From: Pseudoalteromonas arctica A 37-1-2 | GTDB taxonomy: Bacteria; Pseudomonadota; Gammaproteobacteria; Enterobacterales; Alteromonadaceae | Direction: 5' to 3' | Length of the DNA stretch: 64,000 nucleotides | NCBI RefSeq assembly: GCF_000238395.3 | Contig: NZ_CP011025.1 | Location: 3,162,001-3,226,000, forward strand | In this document: positions 52,908 through 63,313 of the stretch, piece after piece | Layout of the letters: every line of letters begins with the position of its first letter | Numbering within the stretch: position 1 is the stretch's first letter | Position numbers and translations under genes: made by a program | The notes under the pieces: generated by a model | The model's input: the letters and a program-made list of their open reading frames with translations, nothing else | What the model was told of the DNA's origin: nothing | Database searches by the model: none

Positions 52908-54512
52908 ATGCCTAAAAAAGTTCATCAAAGTAGCATTCGCAAAGCACTCATAAATTTAATTATGCTTATTACAGCTATTTGCTTGTCGCTATCTATTTCG
53001 ATATCTACTTATTTAAGCGTAAAAGAGCAAAAGCAATTAATCATTAATAAACTCGTCATACTTTCTGAAATTGTAGCTTTTGATGCTGGTAAATCAGTAG
53101 TTGAAGATGATAGAAAAACAGAAGAAAAACGCCTCAAGTCATTTGAAAATATCCCCCTTGTAAAAAACATACATATTTACTCAATAGAAAAAGCATCCCA
53201 AAAGCCTGTTTTCTTTATTAGCTTTAATGCTAAAAAAACACCTCCTGTGCCACTGAGAATAGACAGTGTTGATGAGCTAAAAACACCACGAATTACGAGT
53301 GACCATATTGAGCTAGCCCGCCCTATTTACGATAACGAACAAGTAGTAGGTTATGTGTATATGCGAGGGAGCCTCGAAAGTTTAGAGACTTATATTGAGA
53401 GAAAAATATTAATAGACGTGCTATTAACTCTATTAATTTTAATCGTTGTTTACTTTATTGCTATAAAAGTTCAACGACGTATAGCCAAGCCAATAGAACA
53501 GTTAAGCATGCTATTGCAGGATGTATCTAAAAATCATAACTATGATGCACGCGCGCCAATAACCGATGTAAAAGAAATAACCGCTCTTTCAAATAGTTTA
53601 AATATCATGCTTACACGTACCAAAAAGCAACTTGAGCGCCACGAAAAAGATAAACAAGAAATAAAACAACTAAACCAGAGCCTTGAAGAAAAAGTAAACC
53701 AGCGAACAATCGCTCTCAGAGAAGCAAATCAAGAGCTTTTATCAACCCTTGAGCGAATGCATCAGTACCAAACGCAAATTGTTGAAAACGAAAAAATGGC
53801 ATCGCTTGGGCAAATGGTTGCTGGGGTTGCCCATGAAGTGAATACACCAATAGGGCTAGGTATTACAGGCTCTACATTACTTCGAGATAAACTGGCAGAT
53901 ATACAGCAAAGCTTTGACGATAAAAAACTTACCTCAAGCCATCTAAAACGCTTTATAGATGAAGGTATTGAAAACTTAGACTTAATTTATCGTAATCTAA
54001 ATCGTGCCGCAGACCTGATATCTAATTTTAAAAAAGTGGCCGTTATTCAAGATGACGGTGTTAATACCTATATTAATGTACATAAATTAATAAGTGATGT
54101 TTTAACATCGATTCAATCTGAACTACTGCCTAAAAAGCCTGTCGTTATTATTAACTGTCCGACCGACTTGGCTATTCATAGTAAGTCTGAACCTCTGCAA
54201 CAAGTATTTCAGCAGTTGCTTATGAACTCTGTGATTCATGGATTTATAGGTAAAGAAAATAATGAAATTCGCTTTGACGTAGAACTGATAGGGAAAAAAT
54301 TAACAATAGTTTATTCTGACAATGGTCAAGGCGTTGATAAAAACATTAAAAATAGAATTTTTGACCCGTTTGTAACTTCAAAGCGCGGACAAGGCGCAAG
54401 CGGCTTAGGCATGCACTTGGTCTACAACCTAGTAACACAAGCACTTGGCGGAAGAGTTATGTTTGATCTTGAAGAAAAACACGGTGCTCGCTTTATAATT
54501 ACTATTCCTTAA
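52908..54512 (+). CDS. Sensor histidine kinase (CHASE8/HAMP type)
   Basis: A 534-residue membrane kinase. Helices at about 10-35 and 165-187 flank a periplasmic sensor of about 125 residues with a CHASE8-like look. HAMP (about 188-240), a coiled coil (LNQSLEEKVNQRTIALREANQEL), and a kinase core follow. His309 is in VAGVAHEVNTPIGLG, and the ATP site shows NSVIHG, DNGQGVD and GQGASGLGMHLV. The HEVNTP variant groups it with kinases that often lack a neighbouring regulator. No response regulator is adjacent except arcA, nearly 500 bp on, so its partner is unknown. Confidence 0.88.
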   Translation: MPKKVHQSSIRKALINLIMLITAICLSLSISISTYLSVKEQKQLIINKLVILSEIVAFDAGKSVVEDDRKTEEKRLKSFENIPLVKNIHIYSIEKASQKPVFFISFNAKKTPPVPLRIDSVDELKTPRITSDHIELARPIYDNEQVVGYVYMRGSLESLETYIERKILIDVLLTLLILIVVYFIAIKVQRRIAKPIEQLSMLLQDVSKNHNYDARAPITDVKEITALSNSLNIMLTRTKKQLERHEKDKQEIKQLNQSLEEKVNQRTIALREANQELLSTLERMHQYQTQIVENEKMASLGQMVAGVAHEVNTPIGLGITGSTLLRDKLADIQQSFDDKKLTSSHLKRFIDEGIENLDLIYRNLNRAADLISNFKKVAVIQDDGVNTYINVHKLISDVLTSIQSELLPKKPVVIINCPTDLAIHSKSEPLQQVFQQLLMNSVIHGFIGKENNEIRFDVELIGKKLTIVYSDNGQGVDKNIKNRIFDPFVTSKRGQGASGLGMHLVYNLVTQALGGRVMFDLEEKHGARFIITIP

Positions 54513-55002
54513 ATAAAGATCACTAAAAAGTGCATATATTTAAAATTTATCCTTGAATTAGCATTTAATGACCTCATTAATGAGGCATGTGATAAGCGCG
54601 TAACATTATTTAATTACCTTAAATAAATATTACTAAGCGATTTATGAACTTTTTTATCTTTGCTGTATCACATATATTGATGAAAAGTTAGAAAGTGATA
54701 TAGTTTTGCTTTGAATTAGTCTGATTATTTTAAATACCTTGTTTGATTGAATGATGTATCAATTATTAAAGGAAAATGGCTTCGACTTTATGATTCAAAT
54801 GACTACATCTACGTATATATCAATTAAACAGTAGTTTTTGCACTGCCCTTTTTAGTAGACTTTGGACACCCTGCTGTTTTATTTTTATCCAATTTGTTTT
54901 TTCCTTGTTAACAAATGGGTATAATCCTATAATCTCTAGTAATCGGTTATAAGTTCATCACCGGTTTTTTATAAATAAAATATTCCAAAAGGTTAATTAA
55001 TA
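54513..55002. other. Intergenic region upstream of arcA
   Basis: About 490 bp, very AT-rich. Two TATAAT hexamers (54920 and 54928) are likely -10 elements for arcA. A 27-codon frame near 54752 has no supporting features. No repeat or structured RNA was recognised. The length suggests several promoters or regulator sites, as in E. coli arcA. Confidence 0.5.
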
Positions 55003-55719
55003 ATGCAAACGCCAGTCATTCTAATCGTAGAAGATGAAGACGTAACTCGACTGAACCTAGTTAGTTTATTTGAAGCTGAAGGGTACAAAGTTATTGAAGC
55101 CATTGATGGCGATGATATGCATGACAAGCTTACAAATAACGATGACGTTAATCTTGTAGTTATGGATATCAACCTTCCTGGTAAAAACGGTCTTATTTTA
55201 GCCCGTGAATTACGCCAAAAGCGTAAAGTAGGTCTTATATTCCTAACGGGTCGTGACAACGATGTTGACCGTATTTTAGGTCTTGAAATTGGCGCAGATG
55301 ACTACGTTACTAAGCCATTCAACCCGCGTGAATTAACTATTAGAGCTCGCAACCTTATTACTCGTACTGCTTTAGGCGGTGAAGAGTCAGCACTAGAAAC
55401 AAATGGTGTTATTACGTTTAACGGTTGGGAACTTGATGAAAATAGCCGCTGTCTTACTTCTCCAAATGGCGACGCTAAACGTTTACCAAAAGGTGAGTAC
55501 AGAGCACTTCGTTTAATGCTTGATTCTCCAGGTCGTATCTTTAGTCGTGAGCAATTAATCAAGCACATGACAGGCCGTGAGCTTCGTGCAAATGACCGTA
55601 CTGTTGATGTTACTATTCGTCGCATTCGTAAGCATTTTGAGAGTGATAACTCAACGTCAGAGTTAATCAGCACCATCCATGGTGAAGGTTACCGTTTCAT
55701 TGGTAAAATTGACGCTTAA
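55003..55719 (+). CDS. arcA: Aerobic respiration response regulator ArcA
   Basis: A 238-residue OmpR-family regulator, the same length as E. coli ArcA. The receiver starts [26 protein letters not shown], with acceptor Asp55 in [12 protein letters not shown] and the switch lysine in [12 protein letters not shown]. The winged-helix DNA-binding domain follows (about 135-235). ArcA represses aerobic respiration genes when oxygen is low. It is convergent with arcB, 16 bases apart. Confidence 0.97.
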   Translation: MQTPVILIVEDEDVTRLNLVSLFEAEGYKVIEAIDGDDMHDKLTNNDDVNLVVMDINLPGKNGLILARELRQKRKVGLIFLTGRDNDVDRILGLEIGADDYVTKPFNPRELTIRARNLITRTALGGEESALETNGVITFNGWELDENSRCLTSPNGDAKRLPKGEYRALRLMLDSPGRIFSREQLIKHMTGRELRANDRTVDVTIRRIRKHFESDNSTSELISTIHGEGYRFIGKIDA

Positions 55720-55735
55720 TTAGAGCTAATTAGTT

Positions 55736-58054
55736 TTACTCTAATTGTTGTAAAAATAAATGAAGGGCTTTTTGTCCTTCATTTATTTTATCTGCTAAAA
55801 CATCTAACCACTGCTTTAATACTTCATCAGATTCATCAATTGCACCATGCTCCATTATTTTGGCATGAAGCTGCACATCATTTAAACCTACCGAGCCAGC
55901 CGCACCTTTGAGTTTATGCGCTACTGATTCATACTCGTCCCTATCGCCGGCATTTAATGAAGTAAGTAATTCTTGCTGATATTGTGGACTTAGCTTTTCG
56001 AATAACTGACTACTGCGTCTAAATACAACCAAGCCCATCGAATTAACAAAGTCTTCTATTGTTTCAATATCTAATAAGTGTGCATCAATGCCCTCTAGCG
56101 CTTCTTCACTTACTTTTAGCTGTGGCTCTGTGCATTCGCTTTGCTTAATGCCAAACAGGTCAGCTAGCATTTTATCAAGCTTCACAGTGTTAATTGGTTT
56201 AGCCAACGCACCTTGTATTGATATACCTTCAAGCTCTTTTTCAGCACTGCGTACATTGGCAGTTAGAGCAACAATAGGTAATTTATCGAAGTGGCTATCT
56301 GAACGTATTTGCTTAGCAACCACGTCACCGTTTATATCTGGCAATTGCATATCAAGTAATACTAAATCTAAGTCATCTTCGGTTTCGACAAACGAGAGTG
56401 CATCTTCACCGGTTTCAGCCCATAACACTTCATGGCCGCGTTGCTCTAATAGGTTTGTAGCAATTTCGGCGTTAAGAGGCACATCTTCTACTAGTAGAAT
56501 ATACAAACCACGGCCAACATAACTTTGCTCTGTTGGTGCAACACATAAACTAAGCGGTATTTGCACTGTAAAACAACTTCCTTCGCCTTCAGTACTATTT
56601 ACCGTAATTATCCCTTTCATTGCACTTACAAGTGCCTTAGTTACAGCTAAACCAATACCTGAACCTATTGCGTTAGTGCCTTTTAAATCCGGCGCTTTGT
56701 AATACATATCAAATATATGGGCAAGTTGCTCTGGTGGAATACCTTGACCGGTATCCAGTACCTTAATAACTAACCATGGGCCTTCTACGCGATTTTCTCT
56801 GCTGCATTCGAGTGTTACTTTGCCTTGCTGAGTAAACTTAACGGCGTTGTTAATTAAGTTCCAAACAACTTGGCGTAATCGAGTCGGATCGAGCTGCGCG
56901 TAAACATCAAGTATGCCATTGCGCTTAATATCAAACTCAAGCTCTTTTTGCTCTGCTATTAAGCCTGCAAAATTAACTACATCGTTTATAAAGTCTGACA
57001 CATTAATAGAATTGGTTGCTATATCGAGCTGATCTCTATCTATTTTATCTAAATCTATAATATCGTTAAAAATATTACCGAGTGTTTCAGCACTCGAAAA
57101 AATAGTATTGCCCCAACTTCGCTGCTGCTTATTAAGCTCTGTGTCTAATAACATACGCGTTAAACCAACAATGCCATTTAAAGGAGTACGTAGTTCATGG
57201 CTCAGCGTAGCAATAAACTTACCTTTGTCTTTATAGGCAGTTTCGAGCGCTTGTGCTGCTTCTTTACGGCTAGTGATATCACGCCCAAAACCCAGTAAAC
57301 CAATGTAGTCACCGTCATCATTTATAAAAGGTAATTTACGCAGCTCAAACCAACGTGTTTCACCATTTACTTCATAACCCACATCGATAGTCAGCGCTTT
57401 ATGGCTTTGCTCTACTTCTTTATCGGTTGCCAAAACTTCAGCTAAAAAATGACTCGGGAATATCTGCTCAACCGTTTTCCCTATTAACTCACTACTTGAT
57501 TTTCCCATTACCTCTTCAAACATTTTATTACAGCCGGCAAATACACCGTTGTTATCGCGGTAATAAAATAGATCGGGAGATGAATCAACGATTGAGCGTT
57601 GCAACATACTTTGTTGGGCAAGTTCTTGTTGTGTTTTTTTACGCTCAGCAATTTCTCGGCGCAGCTCTTCAATAGCGCGATGCTTGGCATGAAATGCCAT
57701 TTTACGCTCATCAATTTCAATATTTAAACGACTAATGTTGTCTTTTAGGGTTTGGTTTAAGAGCTTCTCCTGCTTGGTTGCGCTATCTAAATAAGCATAC
57801 GAGGCATCTAATTGACGAATTGAATTAAGTAATACACTTATAATTAAAGGAGAAACTACAGCCGTAAAAAATACCACAGCCAAAATATCAACAAGGTGTA
57901 ATTCGCCTATCGCAACATAATAAAACATGCTCGATAAAATAAGAGATACAGTTAAAAATAAAGTGTAACAAATAGCTGCGGTTTTAAATTCACCAAATCG
58001 CGTTATTGAGCTGGAAAGTACCCGAGCCCAAGGGCTCAAAGAATAATCGGTCAT
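55736..58054 (-). CDS. arcB: Aerobic respiration control sensor kinase ArcB
   Basis: A 772-residue hybrid kinase (E. coli ArcB 778). Two membrane helices (about 24-48 and 53-77) have almost no periplasmic loop, and a coiled linker follows. A PAS domain (about 150-265, DLFYYRDNNGVFAGCNKMFEE) precedes HisKA (His286 in TLSHELRTPLNG), HATPase, receiver (Asp568 in LVLLDMQLPD) and HPt (His713 in VAHKLKGAAG). It reads quinone redox state and phosphorylates ArcA. The redox cysteines of the E. coli PAS linker were not clearly matched. Confidence 0.95.
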   Translation of the reverse strand: MTDYSLSPWARVLSSSITRFGEFKTAAICYTLFLTVSLILSSMFYYVAIGELHLVDILAVVFFTAVVSPLIISVLLNSIRQLDASYAYLDSATKQEKLLNQTLKDNISRLNIEIDERKMAFHAKHRAIEELRREIAERKKTQQELAQQSMLQRSIVDSSPDLFYYRDNNGVFAGCNKMFEEVMGKSSSELIGKTVEQIFPSHFLAEVLATDKEVEQSHKALTIDVGYEVNGETRWFELRKLPFINDDGDYIGLLGFGRDITSRKEAAQALETAYKDKGKFIATLSHELRTPLNGIVGLTRMLLDTELNKQQRSWGNTIFSSAETLGNIFNDIIDLDKIDRDQLDIATNSINVSDFINDVVNFAGLIAEQKELEFDIKRNGILDVYAQLDPTRLRQVVWNLINNAVKFTQQGKVTLECSRENRVEGPWLVIKVLDTGQGIPPEQLAHIFDMYYKAPDLKGTNAIGSGIGLAVTKALVSAMKGIITVNSTEGEGSCFTVQIPLSLCVAPTEQSYVGRGLYILLVEDVPLNAEIATNLLEQRGHEVLWAETGEDALSFVETEDDLDLVLLDMQLPDINGDVVAKQIRSDSHFDKLPIVALTANVRSAEKELEGISIQGALAKPINTVKLDKMLADLFGIKQSECTEPQLKVSEEALEGIDAHLLDIETIEDFVNSMGLVVFRRSSQLFEKLSPQYQQELLTSLNAGDRDEYESVAHKLKGAAGSVGLNDVQLHAKIMEHGAIDESDEVLKQWLDVLADKINEGQKALHLFLQQLE

Positions 58055-58286
58055 ACGTAATTTTATCTCTTAGCTGTGTGCTTAAATATAAAGAAGGCAA
58101 TGCGCATGTATAAACATACCATTTTCCCAGATTTTAGCATTTTTCTCCTACCACTACCCATGTTGTGCGATAAAAACAGAATTTTTCATGTTTGATTTCG
58201 CTCATCTATTAAACTCATCATTTCAGCAATAAATTATTTAGTGTAAAATGCCCCGCTTTATTATCTCCAAAATACGAGTAGCGCAC

Positions 58287-59207
58287 ATGCAAACCAATAT
58301 GCCAGATATAGCAGACACTGCACCCGCTTTACAAACAGGTAAATTAGACTGGGTTGGCATGGGCGAAATCGAACTGCCATTTATTTTTGAGTCACGAGAC
58401 TTATCTCCAGTTACAGTAAATGCCAAAGCTTGTGCATTTGTAAATTTGCATAAAGAAGATGCCAAAGGCATTCATATGTCACGTCTATTTTTAGCACTTG
58501 ACCTGCTTTCAACTGAGCAGCAAGTCAACCCGCAAACAATAGCGCAAGCACTCGATACCTTTATAACTAGCCACGAAGGGCTGAGCAATAAAGCACAAAT
58601 TGAATTTAAATTTGAATTACCGCTACGCCGTAAATCACTATTAAGTGGTAAAGCGGGCTGGAAAAGCTACCCAGTTGTACTTACCAGTACAATTGAAAAT
58701 AACATTATTAGCTACGAGCTAACTGTAGATGTTACCTATTCTTCAACGTGCCCTTGCTCTGCAGCACTTGCACGCCAGCTTATACAAAACGCGTTTAACG
58801 AAAAGTTTAACCAAGAAACCTTAAGCCAAAAAGATGTGCACGAATGGCTAGGCACTACACAAGGCATAGTTGCTACACCTCACTCGCAGCGCTCTATTGC
58901 CAACGTAAAAGTAAAGCTTGATAGCAATATTCAAGAATTTGACGTAGTGACTCTAATAAATACCCTCGAAGCTGAACTTAAAACGCCTGTACAAGCGGCA
59001 GTAAAACGCGAAGACGAGCAAGAATTTGCCCGTTTAAATGGTCAAAATCTTATGTTTTGTGAAGATGCAGCGCGTAAAATTAAAGCTTTATTAGAAACAG
59101 ATAATTATAGCGATTACTGGCTGCAAATAAACCATTATGAATCACTCCATGCACACGATGCTGTAGCTATTGCGGTTAAAGGTATTGAAGGTGGATACAA
59201 AGCTTAA
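58287..59207 (+). CDS. folE2: GTP cyclohydrolase FolE2 (type IB)
   Basis: A protein of about 306 residues that converts GTP to dihydroneopterin triphosphate, the first step of folate (and queuosine) synthesis. It belongs to the COG1469 type that does not need zinc. The active-site cysteine is in VTYSSTCPCSAALARQ, and SMAVDL-type IEFKFELPLRRKSLLSGKAGW is conserved. An upstream ATG at 58248 adds 13 residues and another at 58299 removes four; the start is uncertain. It is divergent from arcB. No Zur-like palindrome was seen upstream. Confidence 0.9.
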   Translation: MQTNMPDIADTAPALQTGKLDWVGMGEIELPFIFESRDLSPVTVNAKACAFVNLHKEDAKGIHMSRLFLALDLLSTEQQVNPQTIAQALDTFITSHEGLSNKAQIEFKFELPLRRKSLLSGKAGWKSYPVVLTSTIENNIISYELTVDVTYSSTCPCSAALARQLIQNAFNEKFNQETLSQKDVHEWLGTTQGIVATPHSQRSIANVKVKLDSNIQEFDVVTLINTLEAELKTPVQAAVKREDEQEFARLNGQNLMFCEDAARKIKALLETDNYSDYWLQINHYESLHAHDAVAIAVKGIEGGYKA

Positions 59208-59323
59208 TAGCTACATAGTTTTAGCTTTTATAAACAGTTGGTAATTATTTTATAACTCATACTTTTTAGGCACGTAAATTGCTTTATTTGAGCAGTGTCA
59301 ATTTGTTGTTATGGAGTTACCGT

Positions 59324-59920
59324 ATGGAATTCGCTTTATTATTAATTCTAGTATTAGTTGTCGGGGCTTCTGTTGTTGCGTCAAAATTTAATGACGATGG
59401 CGGAAACCCGTATCCTTTTACCCGCAAGCAAACTGTTTTTACGCAGGTTGAAGGCGCTTTTTTAAATCTTCTCGAGCGTGCTGTAGGCGATCAATATAAA
59501 ATTGTTAGTCGCGTTAAGCTAATTGACGTTATTGACTGTAAGCAAGGTCTTTCTATTAAATCTAAACGTGCTGCTTTAGCTAAAGCTAAAAATAAGCAAC
59601 TCGACTTTGTATTAATCGATAAAGAAAAACTAACTATTGTTGCGGCCGTTGACCTAGTTAACAATGCCAATAAAGATGGCCACAAAGCTCAACGCGACTG
59701 GTTTGTAAACGGTGCACTAGAGTCTGCGGGCATTCCACATATTCGTATGAAAGTTAAATCGGGCTACCGTCCTTCTGAAGTACGCGATGCAATTATGTTT
59801 AAACTTGGTAAGCCTGCAGCAACACAAACGCAGCGCCCTGTTCGTAATCGCTCACATAAGCCAGCGGTACTTTCACCTTCTCAAGCCAAAGCACAAACAA
59901 CTGCTTTAGCTGAAATTTAA
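59324..59920 (+). CDS. Membrane-anchored DUF2726 protein
   Basis: A 198-residue protein with one N-terminal membrane helix (EFALLLILVLVVGASVVASKF) and a cytoplasmic DUF2726 domain (about 35-160: TQVEGAFLNLLERAVGDQYKIVSRVKLIDVI, LDFVLIDKEKLTIVAAVDL). That domain resembles the PD-(D/E)XK nuclease-like/topoisomerase-associated fold. The function is unknown. The ATG has GGAG seven bases upstream; an earlier TTG is less likely. A terminator follows. Confidence 0.82.
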   Translation: MEFALLLILVLVVGASVVASKFNDDGGNPYPFTRKQTVFTQVEGAFLNLLERAVGDQYKIVSRVKLIDVIDCKQGLSIKSKRAALAKAKNKQLDFVLIDKEKLTIVAAVDLVNNANKDGHKAQRDWFVNGALESAGIPHIRMKVKSGYRPSEVRDAIMFKLGKPAATQTQRPVRNRSHKPAVLSPSQAKAQTTALAEI

Positions 59921-59954
59921 AAACCAAATTAAATACTCTCCTAAAAAGTATTTA

Positions 59955-59984
59955 AAGCGAGCTCATAAACAAGCTCGCTTTTTT
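59955..59984 (+). terminator. Terminator of the DUF2726 gene
   Basis: Stem AAGCGAGCT / AGCTCGCTT with a seven-base loop and a T run. Confidence 0.82.
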
Positions 59985-60042
59985 GTTTTTTATTGCTAAC
60001 TTCACGTATAATCAAGTGATTCAAACTCAGGAATTAAACATT

Positions 60043-60750
60043 ATGAATGTTGGTATTATTGGCGCAATGGAGCCAGAAGTTAAAATTTTACGTGAAGCGA
60101 TGCAAAACCCACAAATTTTAACTAAAGCAGGTTTCACTTTTTATACTGGTGAATTGGCTGGTAACACAGTAACACTTGTTCAATCTGGTATTGGTAAAGT
60201 AGCATCAACAATTGCAACTACCTTACTGATTGATAACTTCAAACCTGATTGCGTAATTAACACAGGCTCTGCCGGTGGATTCGATCCTTCTCTAAGTGTT
60301 GGCGACGTAGTAATTTCGTCAGAAGTACGTCATCACGATGTAGATGTTACTGCTTTTGGCTACGAAATTGGCCAAGTACCACAAATGCCAGCAAGCTTTA
60401 CAGCTCACCCTAAATTAGTTGAAGCTGCACAACAAACAATCGAACAAATCAGTGATGTTAAAACACTTGTTGGCTTAATTTGTACTGGTGACACATTTAT
60501 GTGTGACCCTGTGCGTATCGATAAAGCACGCAGTGATTTTCCTACAATGCTTGCCGTTGAAATGGAAGGCGCTTCAATTGCACAAACGTGTTTTACGCTT
60601 AACACACCATTTGTTGTAATTCGCTCAATGTCTGATATTGCAGGTAAAGAGTCACCACAATCATTTGAAGAATACCTAGAAACAGCATCAATCAACTCAT
60701 CTAAAATGGTTGTCGCACTTTTAGAAAAGCTAACTGCAGTGTCTCTGTAA
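60043..60750 (+). CDS. mtnN: 5'-methylthioadenosine/S-adenosylhomocysteine nucleosidase
   Basis: A 235-residue nucleosidase (Pfs/MtnN) that cleaves methylthioadenosine and S-adenosylhomocysteine, feeding methyl recycling and autoinducer-2 synthesis. [36 protein letters not shown] and RSMSDIAG (catalytic aspartate) match E. coli Pfs. The frame opens 20 codons earlier, but the ATG chosen aligns with the family start. Its stop is directly followed by the next ATG. Confidence 0.95.
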   Translation: MNVGIIGAMEPEVKILREAMQNPQILTKAGFTFYTGELAGNTVTLVQSGIGKVASTIATTLLIDNFKPDCVINTGSAGGFDPSLSVGDVVISSEVRHHDVDVTAFGYEIGQVPQMPASFTAHPKLVEAAQQTIEQISDVKTLVGLICTGDTFMCDPVRIDKARSDFPTMLAVEMEGASIAQTCFTLNTPFVVIRSMSDIAGKESPQSFEEYLETASINSSKMVVALLEKLTAVSL

Positions 60751-61695
60751 ATGCTTAGCAATATTGTTCAAAATCACTTGGACTTTATTGCCTTCATACT
60801 AGCGCTCCTTGCTGAGCGCTTTATTCCCCTTATTAGCTGGTATCATCCTAATACAGCGTTAAATGCTGTTTTTAGTGCTATTGGCAAGCGCATATACAAA
60901 AGCAAAGAACCTAAAAGCTATCAATATTTGGCAGCTATACTCGCAAGCACGCTCATTTTAAGTGTCATTCTCATTATTGTAGTGCTACTACTCGAGTTTG
61001 CTTTTTATCCTGAATTACTCGCTGGCCTTATTTTATACTTATGCTTAGAAAGTAAGAGTATTGATAAAAAAGCACTTCGCATTGCAAAGCTAACTAAACA
61101 AAATCAAAAATCGACAGCACGCGAATTACTAAAACCACTGCTTGCCCGTGAAGTTAATAGGCTTTCATCTCCTGGTATTATCAAAGCATTAATTGAAAGC
61201 TTAATACTGCGCACTGCTCGATACTATTTCGTAGTTATATTTATATTTTTAGCCTTTGGCCCTATTGCGGCCCTCGCCTATCGATTACTTACTTTAATAC
61301 AAGAAGCATGGCGTAGTGATATCCCCCCAAATAGCTACTTTTTAAAACCGCTTAAAACTCTGTTGTTTATTATTGAGTATATTCCAATGCGCTTACTCGC
61401 TTTAACTATTGCAGCAAGTAGAGCGAGCAAACAAAGCATGCATTACATAAAGCATTATGGCAGACATTTTTATCAAACAAATACAGGTTGGCTACTAAGC
61501 ACATGCTCTGCATCACTTGGCGTGCAGCTGGGCGGGCCTGCAGTTTATTTAGGTACTCGCTTTAATAAAATGCGTATAGGTACTGATAGACTACCTACAC
61601 CCGAGGATGTACCTGTAATAATTAACAGATTAAATCAGGCGCGGGTATTTTGGTTGTTAGTAATTGTAAGTATTGAAATATTAAAAGTGATTTAG
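60751..61695 (+). CDS. CobD/CbiB-family membrane protein
   Basis: A 314-residue inner-membrane protein with about five hydrophobic segments and the CbiB pattern (LLAREVNRLSSPGIIKALIES, SCSASLGVQLGGPAVYLG). CbiB/CobD joins aminopropanol to cobyric acid in cobalamin synthesis. No other cobalamin genes are in the window, so it may act in salvage or be a paralogue (AmpE-like) with another role. Its ATG immediately follows the mtnN stop, so the two are translated together. Confidence 0.8.
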   Translation: MLSNIVQNHLDFIAFILALLAERFIPLISWYHPNTALNAVFSAIGKRIYKSKEPKSYQYLAAILASTLILSVILIIVVLLLEFAFYPELLAGLILYLCLESKSIDKKALRIAKLTKQNQKSTARELLKPLLAREVNRLSSPGIIKALIESLILRTARYYFVVIFIFLAFGPIAALAYRLLTLIQEAWRSDIPPNSYFLKPLKTLLFIIEYIPMRLLALTIAASRASKQSMHYIKHYGRHFYQTNTGWLLSTCSASLGVQLGGPAVYLGTRFNKMRIGTDRLPTPEDVPVIINRLNQARVFWLLVIVSIEILKVI

Positions 61696-61748
61696 TGACT
61701 ATTTAGTGACTACCTCGTAACTATTTACAGACCCCAAAATACGAGCAC

Positions 61749-61775
61749 AAAAAAACCAGCCTAGGCTGGTTTTTT
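61749..61775. terminator. Bidirectional terminator between the CbiB-like gene and tyrS
   Basis: Palindrome AAAAAACCAGCC-TA-GGCTGGTTTTTT between convergent genes. Confidence 0.85.
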
Positions 61776-61791
61776 AGTTTTCAAACAGTAT

Positions 61792-62991
61792 TTAAGCTAC
61801 AGTGATGTTTGCAAACTTACGTTTACCTACTTGGTAAATAGCCGTTGTGCCTTTTGCTATTTCAAGTTTGGTGTCAGTGATTTTATCTTCACCGTTAAGT
61901 TTAACTGCACCTTGCTTAATCATACGCATTGCTTCTGATGTACTTACTACTAAATTTGCTTCTTTAAGCAAGTTAGCAATTAAAATAGTATCTTCTGCAA
62001 TAGTGATTGTCAGCTCTGGGATTTCATCTGGTAACGCTTTTTTCTGAAAACGCTGAATAAAATCATCATGTGCACCTTGTGCATCAGCTTCACTATGAAA
62101 ACGAGCAATTAACTCTTTAGCTAGTTCTATTTTAATATCGCGCGGGTTAGTACCTTGCTCAACACGTTCTTTTTGAGCTGCAATTTCTTCAATAGAAAGC
62201 GCGCTTAATAAATCGTAATAACGCCACATTAGCACATCACTAATTGACATTATTTTACCAAACATATCGTTTGGCGCATCAGTAATACCAATGTAGTTAC
62301 CAAGCGACTTAGACATTTTTTGAACGCCGTCAGTACCTTCAAGTAATGGCATCATTAATACTGTTTGCGGCTTTTGGCCTTCAACTTTTTGTAGCTCACG
62401 ACCCATTAGCAAGTTAAAGCGCTGATCAGTACCACCTAGTTCAACATCTGACTCTAGTGCAACCGAATCCCAACCTTGTACCAGTGGATATAAAAACTCA
62501 TGAATTGCAATTGGTTGACCGCTGCCGTAACGCTTTTTAAAGTCGTCTCGTTCAAGCATGCGCGCTACTGTTTGGTTAGCAGCAAGTTTTATCATACCTG
62601 CAGCGCCTAACTTTTCCATCCAAGTAGAGTTAAATGCAACAGTGGTTTTAGCAGGATCTAGAATTTTGAATACTTGTTCTTTATATGTTTCGGCATTGGC
62701 TAGTACGTCTTCGCGAGTAAGTGGTTTACGCGTTACGTTTTTACCTGTTGGGTCACCAATCATGCCAGTAAAGTCACCAATTAAGAAAATAACCTCATGA
62801 CCTAAATCCTGAAAGGTTTTCATTTTATTAATTAGTACAGTGTGCCCTAAATGTAAATCAGGGGCTGTAGGATCAAAGCCAGCTTTTATTTTTAGCTTTT
62901 TGCCCGACTTTAGTTTTTCAACTAGTTCGTCTTCAATTAATATTTCTTCTGCACCGCGTTTTATCTCTGCTAGAGCGGTTTGTAAATCCAC
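61792..62991 (-). CDS. tyrS: Tyrosyl-tRNA synthetase
   Basis: A 399-residue class Ic synthetase with [20 protein letters not shown] (HIGH-type motif), [11 protein letters not shown] (KMSKS, about residue 232) and a C-terminal S4 RNA-binding domain ([23 protein letters not shown]). The sequence fits the TyrS2/TyrZ branch with the KMSKS signature, found in many gammaproteobacteria. It is divergent from the endopeptidase gene. Confidence 0.95.
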   Translation of the reverse strand: MDLQTALAEIKRGAEEILIEDELVEKLKSGKKLKIKAGFDPTAPDLHLGHTVLINKMKTFQDLGHEVIFLIGDFTGMIGDPTGKNVTRKPLTREDVLANAETYKEQVFKILDPAKTTVAFNSTWMEKLGAAGMIKLAANQTVARMLERDDFKKRYGSGQPIAIHEFLYPLVQGWDSVALESDVELGGTDQRFNLLMGRELQKVEGQKPQTVLMMPLLEGTDGVQKMSKSLGNYIGITDAPNDMFGKIMSISDVLMWRYYDLLSALSIEEIAAQKERVEQGTNPRDIKIELAKELIARFHSEADAQGAHDDFIQRFQKKALPDEIPELTITIAEDTILIANLLKEANLVVSTSEAMRMIKQGAVKLNGEDKITDTKLEIAKGTTAIYQVGKRKFANITVA

Positions 62992-63313
62992 TTTGTGTTA
63001 CTCCAAAATTCTGCCTACGAAGGGGCGGACTAGTTACTTGTAATCACGGTTTAATATAGGTTTAAACCGAATATATATATGTAGCTAACATAACAAATTT
63101 CTACCTAATTAAAATAACTTTTTAAGTTATTAATGCAACTAAACAAAATGAATTGAGTCTTAGTTAGATAGGACGTTAAAAAAGGCTTCTTAACCCTGAT
63201 TTTAGCGTAGTTTAAGGTTAGTTTAAATCTACAAAGCACTAGTATTCGTACATTATTAAGTATATCCTGCAATATTATGTATTTATTATCTTGACAGCAG
63301 AAAAAGGCACGTT
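62992..63313. other. Intergenic region between tyrS and the MepM-like gene
   Basis: About 322 bp of AT-rich DNA with the two divergent promoters. No T-box, repeat or small gene was recognised. Confidence 0.5.

Noticed and set aside
54752..54835. A 27-codon frame upstream of arcA
   Set aside because: It has no known relatives and AT-rich DNA produces such frames readily. AAGGAAAA occurs inside it, not before its start.
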